Positions 8,320 to 17,347 of a stretch of 64,000 nt of DNA are shown one piece after another; position 1 is the first letter of the stretch, and each line of letters starts with the position of its first letter. The position numbers and the translations under genes are program-made. Source of the stretch: Micromonospora sp. WMMA1363 (GTDB taxonomy: Bacteria; Actinomycetota; Actinomycetes; Mycobacteriales; Micromonosporaceae). The DNA is taken from the NCBI RefSeq assembly GCF_030345795.1, contig NZ_JAUALB010000001.1, positions 1,979,001-2,043,000 on the forward strand, given 5' to 3'. Below the pieces are notes generated by a model. The model did no database searches and was not told where the DNA came from. It saw nothing but the letters and a program-made list of their open reading frames with translations.

Positions 8320-10116
8320 GTGCTCATCTGCGGTATCAAGGCGTCGCACGACGGCGCGGTTGCGGTCATAGAGGACGGTCGCCTCCGGTTCAGCGTCGAA
8401 ACGGAGAAGCTTGATAACGGCGCCCGCTACAGTTCCCTGGATGACCTGCGACGCGTAGTCGATATTCTCGCCAGCGAGGGACTGTCACCGGCCGACGTCG
8501 ACCAGTTCGTTGTGGACGGGTGGTACACGACCGGCGCGAGTGGCGCCCGCGCCGTCACGCTGCACGACGGAGACCGGCCGGTGGAGCTGGCCGTCGCGCC
8601 CTACGTGGAAAGCCCCGGCGACGAGGGACCGCTGCAGCGGCACCGGTTCGACGGCCCCTTCATAGGCGGCGTCGGACACGTCAGCTTCAACCATGTGACC
8701 AACCACCTTCTCGGCGCGTACTGTGCCAGCCCCATCGCCGCCCGTGGCGAGGACGCGCTCGCCCTGATGTGGGACGGCGGCATCGTGCCGCGGCTCTACC
8801 AGGTGCGGGCCGACAGCCGCGAGGTGACACTGGTATCTGCTCTGATGCCCATCACGGGCAACAGCTTCGCGGACTTCTCCGCCGCGTTCGGGCCGTTCTC
8901 GGCTGACGTCAGCGGACTGTCTGCAGACGAGGTGATACGTCATCACCTCTCCATTGCGGGGAAGGCGATGGCGTATGCGGCGCTGGGCAAGGCCGAGCCT
9001 GACGCGTTCTCCCTCCTCGACGAACTCATCTCCGGCTTCCCCGGCGTCGACACGGAAAACGCGCGCATTCTCGGCTCGAAGGTCGCGTCGAACCGGGACG
9101 AGCTCATGCCGGGGATGTCCGACGCCGACATCATCGCCACCTTCCAGGACTACCTCGGCCGGAGGCTACTCGATCGCCTCGCGGCGGTGGTGGAGCGGCG
9201 GTTCCCGGGACAGCGCACCAATCTGGTACTCGGCGGGGGCTGCGCGCTCAACATCAAGTGGAACAGTGCGATCCGCGCCAGCGGGCTCTTCCAGGATGTG
9301 TTCGTCCCGCCGTTCCCGAACGACGCCGGAGCGGCAATCGGCACGGCCGTGTGCGAGTCGTTCCACCGCGGAAACCTCACGTTGGAGTGGGATGTCCGCA
9401 GCGGACCGACGCTGGTTGCCGGGCCGGTACCCGGCGGATGGCAGGCTCAGCCCTGCGACGAGCGGCAGCTGGCGCACCTGCTGCACACCGAGGGCGAGCC
9501 GGTGGTCGTCCTGTCGGGCCGTGCCGAACTGGGCCCGCGGGCCCTGGGCAACCGGAGCATCCTGGCACCCGCCACCGAACCCGGGATGAAGGCGCGGCTC
9601 AACGCGATCAAAAACCGGGCCGACTACCGGCCGGTGGCTCCGATCTGCCTCGAGGCTCGCGCGCCCGAGGTGTTCGACCCCGGCACGCCGGACCCGTACA
9701 TGCTGTTCGAGCACCGCATGCGGCCCGGGTGGGCCGAGCGCGTCCCGGCCGTCGTTCACCTGGACGGCACCGCCAGGCTACAGACCATCGACGAGCGTCA
9801 GCAGGCCGCCACGGCCCGCGTCCTGGCTGCGTACGCGGAGATTAGTGGTGTACCCGTACTGTGCAACACCAGCGCGAACTTCGAGGGACGCGGCTTCTTC
9901 CCCGACGTCGCCTCGGCCGCGCGCTGGGGCGGAACGCGTTACATCTGGTCGGAAGGCGTGCTGTACACCAACCCGGTCGCCGTGACGGGCGCGCCGAGCA
10001 CCGAGGTCGGGCGGCTGCGATGCCGGGCGCAGGGTCGGATGACGGTCGAGAGCGCCGCGGCTTTGCACGCGGATGCCCCGACCGACTCCCATCGGCACCA
10101 GCCGGAGGCCGGCTAA
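8320..10116 (+). CDS. O-carbamoyltransferase, NodU/CmcH/TobZ family
   Basis: The 598-residue protein should transfer a carbamoyl group from carbamoyl phosphate through a carbamoyl-adenylate to a hydroxyl on the product. The N-terminal Kae1-like domain starts CGIKASHDGAVAVIEDG; GGGCALNIKWNS is the conserved glycine loop; the C-terminal YrdC-like half has GRAELGPRALGNRSILA and NRADYRPVAPICLE. In the metal-binding stretch the sequence is HVSFNHVTNHLLGAY where relatives have DHHxxHAxSAY, so one or two usual His ligands look changed. GTG 8320 is chosen because AAAGGGGA sits just upstream and the family N terminus begins there. Its stop overlaps the next ATG (TAATG), so it is coupled to the exporter. 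Confidence 0.92.
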   Translation: MLICGIKASHDGAVAVIEDGRLRFSVETEKLDNGARYSSLDDLRRVVDILASEGLSPADVDQFVVDGWYTTGASGARAVTLHDGDRPVELAVAPYVESPGDEGPLQRHRFDGPFIGGVGHVSFNHVTNHLLGAYCASPIAARGEDALALMWDGGIVPRLYQVRADSREVTLVSALMPITGNSFADFSAAFGPFSADVSGLSADEVIRHHLSIAGKAMAYAALGKAEPDAFSLLDELISGFPGVDTENARILGSKVASNRDELMPGMSDADIIATFQDYLGRRLLDRLAAVVERRFPGQRTNLVLGGGCALNIKWNSAIRASGLFQDVFVPPFPNDAGAAIGTAVCESFHRGNLTLEWDVRSGPTLVAGPVPGGWQAQPCDERQLAHLLHTEGEPVVVLSGRAELGPRALGNRSILAPATEPGMKARLNAIKNRADYRPVAPICLEARAPEVFDPGTPDPYMLFEHRMRPGWAERVPAVVHLDGTARLQTIDERQQAATARVLAAYAEISGVPVLCNTSANFEGRGFFPDVASAARWGGTRYIWSEGVLYTNPVAVTGAPSTEVGRLRCRAQGRMTVESAAALHADAPTDSHRHQPEAG

Positions 10117-11846
10117 TGCCTCCGTCCCCCGTCGGTGATCTGGCGGTTCAGGCGCCCGCGTCGGCGCGAGGTCTACTGTCACGGGTGATGCGCCGCAACG
10201 CTTCCGGAGTGGCGGCGTCCTTCACCCTGCTCTCGGTGTGGCAGCTGTCCGAGGCGATGGTTCCCGTCGTGGTCGGCGCGCTCATCGACCACGCGGTCGT
10301 ATCGGGCAGCGTCGGCGCCCTGGTCACGTGGGGGTCGCTGTTGGCCCTGGTATTCGCCTCGCTGATGTTCGCCTATCGGTGCGGCGCGCTCGTCGCGTAC
10401 CGGATCGATCAGTTCGAGGCAAATCGGCTCCGATCCGAAATCGCCCGGCACGTGCTTCGTCCGCGCGGTGCGCGTACCGGCATGCTGCCCGGCGCGACCC
10501 TCTCCCTGGCCACCGGCGATGCCGACGGCGTCGGCACGCTGGCCCAGTCGGCCGCGTACACGTTCGCCTCCGCCAGCGCCGTGGCGGTAAGCGCCGTCGT
10601 GCTCCTACGCATCGATGTCGTCATCGGGCTAACCGTGTTGCTCGGCGCGCCTCTCGTACTGTTCATCACCCAGCTGGTCACGCCGGTGATCTCCCGTCGC
10701 AGCGTTGATCAGCGCAGCCGGATCGCCGCCACCAGCGCGGCGGCCGCTGATCTGGTGCGCGGTCTGCGGGTCATCAAGGGCATCGGCGCCGAAAACGAAG
10801 CCGTCGCGCGCTACCGGGAGCGAAGCCAGGTCGCCAAGGTCGCAGGCATCCGGGTGGCCGGATCCCAGGCGCTCATGAAAGCGATGTCCACCGGTCTCAG
10901 TGGGCTGTTCCTGGCCGCGGTCACCCTGCTCGCCGGCGAACGGGCGTTGGAGCACTCCATCACCATCGGCCAGCTGATCGCGATCGTCGGCCTCACCCAG
11001 TTCTACGCGGTCCCCATCCAGACCCTCGGTCAGGTCGGCGCCCTGGTGGCGGAGAGCCACGCCTCGGCCGCCCGGATCGTCGACTTCCTGCGCACGCCAC
11101 CGTTGCTGACGGCCGGAACCGCGCATCCGCCGCTCGCCGTACCGGAGATCTCCCTGGACCGGGTGACCGCCGGCGCGCTGCACGATTTCTCCCTCGCATC
11201 GCGGCCGGGCGAACTGCTCTGCCTCGCGGTCGACGACCCAGCCGCTACCAGAACCCTGATGCAACTGCTGGTCGGCGAGGTTCCCGCCGAGGACGTCACC
11301 GGCGGGGTCCGCCTCGACGGGGTGGCGATCAGCGAGCTGAGCTTCGCGGCGCGCCACGAACGCCTACTGGTGAATCCCCATCAGACCGACCTGCTTCACG
11401 GAACGCTGCGCAGCAACCTCGACTCGGACGGCCGGCATGACGACGCCGAACTCGCACGGATCCTCGACGCCGCGGCAGCGCACGACATCGTGCGCCTGTA
11501 CGACAGTGGCCTTGACCAACGGGTGGCAGCGAAAGGCAGCACCTACTCCGGCGGGCAGCGGCAACGGATCGCGCTCGCCCGGGCGCTGGCGGCCGATCCC
11601 TCGATCCTCGTGCTGGACAATCCGACCACCGCGGTGGACGCGGTGACGGAGCAGCGGATCGCGGTTGGCATCAAGGCACTGCGTCACCAGTCGGGCTCGC
11701 GCACGACCTGGGTGTTCACCACCAGCCCGGCGCTGCTGGCCCAAGCCGACCGGGTGGTGCATGTGGAAGACGGCCGGGTGGCGGGTGTCGGGACCCACCG
11801 GAAGTTGCTCAGCCATCCGTCGTACGAGGAGCTGGTGTTGCGATGA
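10116..11846 (+). CDS. ABC exporter half 1 (TMD-NBD), degenerate Walker A
   Basis: The 576-residue protein is a fused transmembrane and nucleotide-binding ABC exporter half. Six membrane segments span about residues 25-310. The NBD keeps the signature YSGGQRQRIALARAL, but the Walker A position reads AVDDPAATRT with no GKS/T, the Walker B end is LVLDNP with Asn for the catalytic Glu, and the H-loop His is absent (TTSPALL). Its gene overlaps the carbamoyltransferase stop (TAATG) and the next half by ATGA. It most likely pairs with the next gene to form a heterodimer that exports the cluster product or gives self-resistance. Confidence 0.92.
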   Translation: MPPSPVGDLAVQAPASARGLLSRVMRRNASGVAASFTLLSVWQLSEAMVPVVVGALIDHAVVSGSVGALVTWGSLLALVFASLMFAYRCGALVAYRIDQFEANRLRSEIARHVLRPRGARTGMLPGATLSLATGDADGVGTLAQSAAYTFASASAVAVSAVVLLRIDVVIGLTVLLGAPLVLFITQLVTPVISRRSVDQRSRIAATSAAAADLVRGLRVIKGIGAENEAVARYRERSQVAKVAGIRVAGSQALMKAMSTGLSGLFLAAVTLLAGERALEHSITIGQLIAIVGLTQFYAVPIQTLGQVGALVAESHASAARIVDFLRTPPLLTAGTAHPPLAVPEISLDRVTAGALHDFSLASRPGELLCLAVDDPAATRTLMQLLVGEVPAEDVTGGVRLDGVAISELSFAARHERLLVNPHQTDLLHGTLRSNLDSDGRHDDAELARILDAAAAHDIVRLYDSGLDQRVAAKGSTYSGGQRQRIALARALAADPSILVLDNPTTAVDAVTEQRIAVGIKALRHQSGSRTTWVFTTSPALLAQADRVVHVEDGRVAGVGTHRKLLSHPSYEELVLR

Positions 11847-13594
11847 GGCAGGACGCGCAGCTCCTGCCGATCGCCACCGCCCGGCAGACGTACTCGTTCG
11901 TGCGGCGCATGCTGGCGGCCGACCCCGGGGCGAGCGCGATCATGGCTCTCATGTTCGTCCTGGCGGGCGCCGCCGGCCTCGTCGCCCCCTGGATCCTCGG
12001 CGCGATCACCGACGACGTCGGGGTCGACCGAAACGCCCTCGTGTCCTCCGTGCTGTTCATCGCCGGTGCCGCCGTGGCGGGCGCGCTGTTCGGCGGTGTG
12101 GCCGTGGTCATGCTAGCGCGGGTGGGTGAGCCTGCTTTGGCCGAATTGCGGGAGCAGGTGCTCAGCCGGGCCCTGCACCTGCCCGCCGACCGGATCGAGC
12201 GCTCCACCACTGGTGATCTGCTCTCTCGGCTCTCCGACGACGTACGGACAGTGTCCGACGGGATGAAGGGCGCCGTGCCGGTGATCGCGAACGCAGCCGT
12301 CGCCGTCGTGTTCACGATTGCCGGTGTGCTGGCCCTCGACTGGCGCCTCGGACTGGCCATACTCGCCGCAGCGCCGGTGTATGTCCTGAGCGTGCGTTGG
12401 TACCTGCCGCGCTCGCGCCCGCTCTACCGCGAGCAGCGGATCGCCCACGGAGAACGCGCCGAAGCACTCCTCACCGGTGTCAACGGTGCCCCCACGGCCC
12501 GGGCGTTCGGGATCGATGCCGCGCTGCTACGGCAGATCGACGACACCTCCAAGCGCTCCGCGGACGTGTCGGTCTCGGTCTACCGGCTCAGCCTCGGGTT
12601 CCTCAACCGCAACAACCTGGCTGAGTTCACCGGGCTGGCCATGGTGCTGTGCGTGGGGTTCCTGGTCATGCGCGGCCACGCCACGACGGTCGGCGCCGTC
12701 ACTGCCGCCGCGCTGTACTTCCTTCGACTGTTCGCTCCGATCGGCGGGCTGCTCTTCACCCTCGACCGCTTCCAGTCGATGGGCGCGGCGCTGTCCCGGC
12801 TCGTTGGCATCGCCTCTCTGCCGCGATCAGCTGCGCCGGACGGGGACACCATGGTCAAACAGGGCGAGATCACTCTCGTCGGGGTCGGTCACGAATACCT
12901 GCCCGGCAAGCCGGTCCTACACGACATCAACCTGCGGATCGCCGCCGGAGAGCGGATCGCCCTGGTCGGGGCGACCGGCGCGGGCAAGACGACTCTCGGC
13001 GCTATCGCCGCCGGGATGCTGCGACCCACTTCGGGTACGGTGCTGGTCGACACCAAGCCACGCGACCCCGCCTTATCAACAGCGCACTCCCGGGTGTTCC
13101 TGGTCACCCAGGACGCCCATGCCTTCGCCGGAACCGTACGGGACTTCCTGACGCTCGCGAAGCCCGAGGCCGGTGACGAGGCCGTCCAGCAGGCACTCAC
13201 CGCCACCTTCGCGGACCGGTGGGTCGCCGCGCTGCCCGACGGAGTCGACACGGTCATCGGGGACGCCGGGCACCAGCTGACACCCGATCAGGTACAACAC
13301 CTCGCGCTAGCGCGGATCGTACTCGGCGATCCGTGGTTCGTCGTGATGGACGAGGCCACGGCGGAAGCCGGTTCGACAGGTGCCCGCGTCCTCGAGCGAG
13401 CCACCGAGGCGGCGATGCGGGGGCGTACCGCCCTCGTGGTGGCCCACCGCCTGACCCAGGCTCGGTTGGCCGACCGGATCCTCGTCATGCGCGACGGAAA
13501 GATCGTCGAGGAGGGAACCCATGACCGACTGCTGGCGCTCGATGGTCGCTACGCCGAACTCTGGCGGGCGTGGAGTGGGAGCCGTATGGGATGA
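11843..13594 (+). CDS. ABC exporter half 2 (TMD-NBD), degenerate signature
   Basis: The 583-residue partner half has the mirror-image defects: Walker A GATGAGKTTLG, Walker B FVVMDEA and H-loop VVAHRL are intact, while the signature motif reads LTPDQVQHLALARI in place of LSGGQ. With half 1 this builds one complete ATP site and one dead site. It overlaps half 1 by four bases. Codon 411 (13073-13075) is TTA, very rare in such DNA, so translation could depend on the bldA-type tRNA as in streptomycetes. A 135-nt gap follows before the BacA-like gene. Confidence 0.93.
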   Translation: MRQDAQLLPIATARQTYSFVRRMLAADPGASAIMALMFVLAGAAGLVAPWILGAITDDVGVDRNALVSSVLFIAGAAVAGALFGGVAVVMLARVGEPALAELREQVLSRALHLPADRIERSTTGDLLSRLSDDVRTVSDGMKGAVPVIANAAVAVVFTIAGVLALDWRLGLAILAAAPVYVLSVRWYLPRSRPLYREQRIAHGERAEALLTGVNGAPTARAFGIDAALLRQIDDTSKRSADVSVSVYRLSLGFLNRNNLAEFTGLAMVLCVGFLVMRGHATTVGAVTAAALYFLRLFAPIGGLLFTLDRFQSMGAALSRLVGIASLPRSAAPDGDTMVKQGEITLVGVGHEYLPGKPVLHDINLRIAAGERIALVGATGAGKTTLGAIAAGMLRPTSGTVLVDTKPRDPALSTAHSRVFLVTQDAHAFAGTVRDFLTLAKPEAGDEAVQQALTATFADRWVAALPDGVDTVIGDAGHQLTPDQVQHLALARIVLGDPWFVVMDEATAEAGSTGARVLERATEAAMRGRTALVVAHRLTQARLADRILVMRDGKIVEEGTHDRLLALDGRYAELWRAWSGSRMG

Positions 13595-13729
13595 CTCGCC
13601 TGACAACCCGCCGCTACGAACGGTTCAAGGCCGGATGCGCGTTCCTCGGGCCGCGCACACACGGTCTCGCGATAACGCTGTCTGGAACCCCACGTCCCAC
13701 ACCACGGGGACGCAACGCGCAGGAGAAAC

Positions 13730-14353
13730 ATGGTGTCGTCGGTAATGTCCGGTAACGCGACAACGCTCAATGGCGTCATTTCAACGCTGGGCCCTAGTGG
13801 GACCGACTCGGCGTACGAAGCCGGGAAGCACTGCTCCCAGGTCCTGCTGTTCCCCTCGTTCGCCGCAGCTGTCGAACATGCCCTGGAAACCAACGGGTAC
13901 GCGCTCGTTCCCGCTGGATACCTCGAATTCCAGGACGGCAAGCTGGCCGACAGTTGGGTGGACATGCACTTCCGGCTCCTCGGTCGGATGCGCATCGTGG
14001 ACGTCTGGGAAAGTCCCACCAAGACGATGTGCCTGGCCATCAACCGCAACCGGGTCGCGGATCGCCGGTCCGTACGGTCGATCGCGTTGCATCCGGCCAC
14101 CGCCGCGTTCGCGCGGCGAGCCTGTGCCGGCGTGGACATCACCTTCGTCAATTCCAAGCCGTTGGCCGTCGAAGTGGCGACGAGCGGGCGAGTCGACGCC
14201 TGCATCGGCTCGGTGGACGTGGTCGCCGAGTCCCCGCTCGAGCCGGTCGAGTACTTCCATCCGACGATGGTGTGGACCCTCTACCAAGCCGTCCAGGATT
14301 CTCCGGCTGACGCGCTGCCCGCCGACACGGCATCCGCCCCATCTCAACGTTGA
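13730..14353 (+). CDS. BacA/AerD-like prephenate decarboxylase
   Basis: The 207-residue protein resembles the prephenate dehydratase fold and in particular BacA of bacilysin and AerD of aeruginosin biosynthesis. Family marks are the N-terminal STLGPSGTDSAYEAGKHC and the later FVNSKPLAVEVATSGRVDACIGS. It has the short single-domain length of BacA (about 204 residues) and no ACT regulatory domain, unlike a Phe-pathway enzyme. These homologues decarboxylate prephenate without aromatising it, giving a dihydro-hydroxyphenylpyruvate. ATG 13730 follows AGGAGAA by a few bases. Neighbouring cupin, SDR and chorismate mutase genes support this role over primary metabolism. Confidence 0.85.
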   Translation: MVSSVMSGNATTLNGVISTLGPSGTDSAYEAGKHCSQVLLFPSFAAAVEHALETNGYALVPAGYLEFQDGKLADSWVDMHFRLLGRMRIVDVWESPTKTMCLAINRNRVADRRSVRSIALHPATAAFARRACAGVDITFVNSKPLAVEVATSGRVDACIGSVDVVAESPLEPVEYFHPTMVWTLYQAVQDSPADALPADTASAPSQR

Positions 14354-14373
14354 GAAGACAAGGAGCATTGCGA

Positions 14374-14700
14374 ATGTACCCAGAGTGGGTTAAGAAGCTT
14401 CCCCAGATCAACACCCCGTTTCCGGGCGCCGTCGGCTGGTTGCTGTCCAGCCCCCATGGCCAGGTCGTGCTCTGGGAGTTCCCCAACGGAGCCGAGGTGC
14501 AACCGCACCGGCACGGGCCACAAATGGGATTCGTCCTCGGCGGTCGCACCGTCATGACGATCGAGGGCGAGACCAAGGCGTGGCTGGCTGGAGAAACGTT
14601 CACCATCGGAGACCAGGAAGAACACTCGGCGGTCGTGGATCCCGGCACCTATGTCGTCGAGATCTTCGAGGAGTCCGATCGCCACAAGGCGCAGGACTGA
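14374..14700 (+). CDS. Single-domain cupin, BacB/AerE-like isomerase candidate
   Basis: The 108-residue protein is one small cupin barrel with a metal-binding first motif around PNGAEVQPHRHGPQMGFVLGG and a second around GDQEEHSAVVDPGTYVVEIFEE. BacB, which isomerises the BacA product, is a double cupin of about 235 residues, so this is half that size and closer to a single-barrel version. ATG 14374 follows AAGGAG by 9 nt. Its place between the BacA-like and SDR genes makes allylic isomerisation of the dihydro-hydroxyphenylpyruvate the likely role; an alternative is a simple metal-binding accessory protein. Confidence 0.75.
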   Translation: MYPEWVKKLPQINTPFPGAVGWLLSSPHGQVVLWEFPNGAEVQPHRHGPQMGFVLGGRTVMTIEGETKAWLAGETFTIGDQEEHSAVVDPGTYVVEIFEESDRHKAQD

Positions 14701-14769
14701 GCCGGGCGTCCGGACCGCGATGGTCCGGGACACCGCGAGGAACTCGAAGTTTCCAGATGGGAATCGATC

Positions 14770-15504
14770 ATGGACCTGGGGCTTACAGACCGCGTCTACG
14801 TCGTCAGCGGCGGCACCCGCGGCCTGGGATTCGCCGTCGCGCGGTCGCTGACGGCTGAGGGAGCACGGGTGGTGGTGTCGGGGCGGGACGCAGGGCGCCT
14901 TGCCGCCGCGGTCGAGGCGCTCGGCGCGCCGCAGGCCGCGGGAGTCCTGGCCGACAATGCCGACCCGACGAGTCCGGCGCGTCTGGTGGCCGCGGCCCTC
15001 GACCGTTGGGAGCGCCTCGACGGGGCGCTCATCAACGGCGGAGGGCCGCCGCTCGGAAGCGTGCTGGAGATTTCCGACGACACCTGGCGGCACTCGTTCG
15101 AATCAGTGTTCCTCGGAGCTGTTCGGGTGGCACGGGCGATCGCCGAGAACCTCGCGGAGGACGGCTCGATCGCCTTCGTCCTATCCACCTCGGTGCACGT
15201 TCCGATCCCCGGGCTCGACATCTCGAACGGCCTACGGCCCGGCCTTGCCATGGTGACAAGGACCATGGCGACCCGGCTTGGCAGCCGTGGCATCAGAGTC
15301 AACGCGTTGCTGCCCGGACGCATCACCACGGAACGCACCAGCTACGTCGACGGGGGCCCCGCCGGTTCCACGACTGCGGCGATCCCGCTGGGACGCTCGG
15401 GCGATCCCAGTGAATTCGGCCGGGTCGCGGCTTTCGTACTCTCGCCGGCCGCATCCTATCTGAGTGGTGCGCTGATCCCCGTGGACGGAGGGGCGTCCGC
15501 GTGA
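14770..15504 (+). CDS. SDR oxidoreductase, BacG/AerF-like
   Basis: The 244-residue short-chain dehydrogenase has the Rossmann motif SGGTRGLGFAVA and a C-terminal LSPAASYLSGALIPVDGG. The usual active-site YxxxK is missing: the stretch after the Ser strand reads LSTSVHVPIPGLDISNGLRPG, with Asn and Arg where Tyr and Lys are expected. BacG-type reductases, which add hydride to the cyclohexadienyl ring, share the ALI-NGGGPP strand and lack a typical Tyr, which supports that assignment. It overlaps the next gene by four bases (GTGA). An ordinary ketoreductase is the less likely alternative. Confidence 0.8.
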   Translation: MDLGLTDRVYVVSGGTRGLGFAVARSLTAEGARVVVSGRDAGRLAAAVEALGAPQAAGVLADNADPTSPARLVAAALDRWERLDGALINGGGPPLGSVLEISDDTWRHSFESVFLGAVRVARAIAENLAEDGSIAFVLSTSVHVPIPGLDISNGLRPGLAMVTRTMATRLGSRGIRVNALLPGRITTERTSYVDGGPAGSTTAAIPLGRSGDPSEFGRVAAFVLSPAASYLSGALIPVDGGASA

Positions 15505-16871
15505 CCACCGCACCCTACTTTCTGAACATTCCGTTCAAGGGAACACGCTCAGGAGTTTTCCCGCTCACCTGGGGACAGCACTGGGTATGGGAGTCGGTGG
15601 TGGCGCGGGCTCCCCACTATGCCGATCTGAGTGGCAGCTACATCGTCGCGGTGCCCGGCGGGTGCGGCATCTCCGCCGTCACCAACGGTCTTGCTGCGGT
15701 TCTCAACCGATACGAGACATTCAGATCCAAGTACTCCATCACTGCCGACGGGGTGCCCCAACAGATGGTTTTCGCCGAGGGTCACCTCCGGGTCGAGGTG
15801 CGGGACGTCGACGCGGTCGACGCGAAAGAAGCCGCCGCTACCGCCGAAGCGGAGTTCAACAACCTGCCCTTCACCCTGCCCGAGCTGTCCCTCCGGACAA
15901 CCGTGATCGCCTCGGACGGCATTCCGAGGTTCGTCGTCCTGTGCGCCTTCCATATGGCCATGGACTGCCACGGCATGGTTTCCGTCCTGGACGACTTCCG
16001 GTCCTTCCTGAGCGGACGGTCGTCCGACGCGGTCGACTCGGCACCCGGAAAGTTGACCCACCCGGCGGACCGTGCACTCGAAGAGCAGGACGCCAAGGGC
16101 GTGCAGCGCTCGGCGCGCGGCGTCCGGTACTGGGAGAAGGAACTCGCGAAGTTTCCCGACGATCCGCTTCCCTATGCGGGTCGCCGCCCAGAGAGTCCGC
16201 GGTACAAGACGTTCGCGATGCACTCCTCCGCGGTGCGCGTCGCGTCCCTGACACTCGCTCAGGAACTGGGAGTAAGCACCTCGTCGGTCATCCTCGCCTT
16301 TGCCGCGTCGCTACTCGCCAAGAGGAGCGGGAGCCAGACGTGCGGCATCGTCCTGGCGGCGAGCCACCGATACGACCCCGAGTCCATGCGGTACGCCGGC
16401 ACCCTGGTCCAGGGCGTGCCGGCCGCCCTTGACGTTTCGGAGATGTCGCCGCACAGGCTCATCTCCCGGTGTCACCGAACGGGAATGCTTGCGGCCCTGG
16501 CCGGGCACTGCCACCCCGACGACCTAACCCAGATGCTTCGCGATTCATACGGTGCGGAGGCGGCCGAGACCATGTTGGCCTGCGTGTTTAACCTCAACCT
16601 CTCTGCGGTCGAGGGCTCAGTGGACCAGGGCGATACGCGAGCTACCAGGGTCGAGGCCGAACGTCTTCTGACGGGATCGCGGTACGAGTACGTCGGTGGG
16701 ACTCCCGTGGAGAACGAGCGGTTCTACCTCGACGCGCACGGCGACGCGACGGACTTCTTCATTACCTTGCGGGCGGATACCGCGGCACTCACGTCTGCCG
16801 AGATCGTGGAGTTCCTGCGGAATCTCGAGCGTTCCCTTCTCGACTGTCTGCCCCATTCCGTCGTGGCCTGA
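15501..16871 (+). CDS. Stand-alone NRPS condensation-domain protein
   Basis: The 456-residue protein has the size of a single condensation domain and no A or T domain. The start reads FPLTWGQHWVWESV, matching the C1 region. The active-site region is CAFHMAMDCHGMVS: the second, catalytic His is present, the first His is Phe, and the DG pair is DC. It overlaps the SDR gene by four bases and is followed by a free carrier protein. It may condense, esterify or cyclise in trans, for example loading the alicyclic unit. The altered motif leaves open whether it is active. Confidence 0.85.
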   Translation: MTTAPYFLNIPFKGTRSGVFPLTWGQHWVWESVVARAPHYADLSGSYIVAVPGGCGISAVTNGLAAVLNRYETFRSKYSITADGVPQQMVFAEGHLRVEVRDVDAVDAKEAAATAEAEFNNLPFTLPELSLRTTVIASDGIPRFVVLCAFHMAMDCHGMVSVLDDFRSFLSGRSSDAVDSAPGKLTHPADRALEEQDAKGVQRSARGVRYWEKELAKFPDDPLPYAGRRPESPRYKTFAMHSSAVRVASLTLAQELGVSTSSVILAFAASLLAKRSGSQTCGIVLAASHRYDPESMRYAGTLVQGVPAALDVSEMSPHRLISRCHRTGMLAALAGHCHPDDLTQMLRDSYGAEAAETMLACVFNLNLSAVEGSVDQGDTRATRVEAERLLTGSRYEYVGGTPVENERFYLDAHGDATDFFITLRADTAALTSAEIVEFLRNLERSLLDCLPHSVVA

Positions 16872-16949
16872 CGCAGGCGGACGGCCTCGGACCGCGTCCC
16901 GACGATCCGATCTCCGACCCACGAGTCCATCTCGGCCCGAAGGAGCACC

Positions 16950-17270
16950 ATGACACAGCCGGACAACGTCGACCTCTCCGATGCCGTTCAGCCATATATC
17001 GCGCCGCGCACCGAGGTTGAACATCTCATCGCCGATGTCTGGGCCGAAGCCCTCGGCCGAGACCGGATCGGTGTTCACGATGACTTCTTCGATCTCGGCG
17101 GGCAGTCCCTCCAGGTGACCCGGGTCATCAACCGGATCCAGTTGCTCACCGGATTGGAGGTGGATCTGCGGGCGTTCTTCGAGGCCCCCACAGTGGCCGG
17201 CCTCGCGGACCACGTACTGGAGCAGTTCGCCGCGCTTCCAGAATCTGAGAAAAATCGCGCCGAAGCCTGA
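16950..17270 (+). CDS. Stand-alone peptidyl carrier protein
   Basis: This 106-residue protein is one carrier domain. FFDLGGQSLQVTRVINRIQ holds the Ser that receives phosphopantetheine, and the flanking APRTEVEHLIADVWAEALG is the usual linker and helix 1. ATG 16950 follows AAGGAGC. It lies directly after the free condensation protein and 77 nt before the C-A-T-TE synthetase. It probably carries a building block made in trans, a site where the oxygenases or carbamoyltransferase could act. A cognate A domain is not obvious in the window. Confidence 0.9.
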   Translation: MTQPDNVDLSDAVQPYIAPRTEVEHLIADVWAEALGRDRIGVHDDFFDLGGQSLQVTRVINRIQLLTGLEVDLRAFFEAPTVAGLADHVLEQFAALPESEKNRAEA

Positions 17271-17347
17271 AACGGGTCGCGGGCGCGGAGCGCGCGAAAA
17301 CACCTCCGGGTAGGTGCCGCGCGGTGGCTAGACGAAGAGGAGGCGTT

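Noticed and set aside
9861..10115. Longer N terminus for the first exporter half
   Set aside because: It would overlap the carbamoyltransferase gene; ATG 10116 coupled to its stop gives the normal exporter N terminus.
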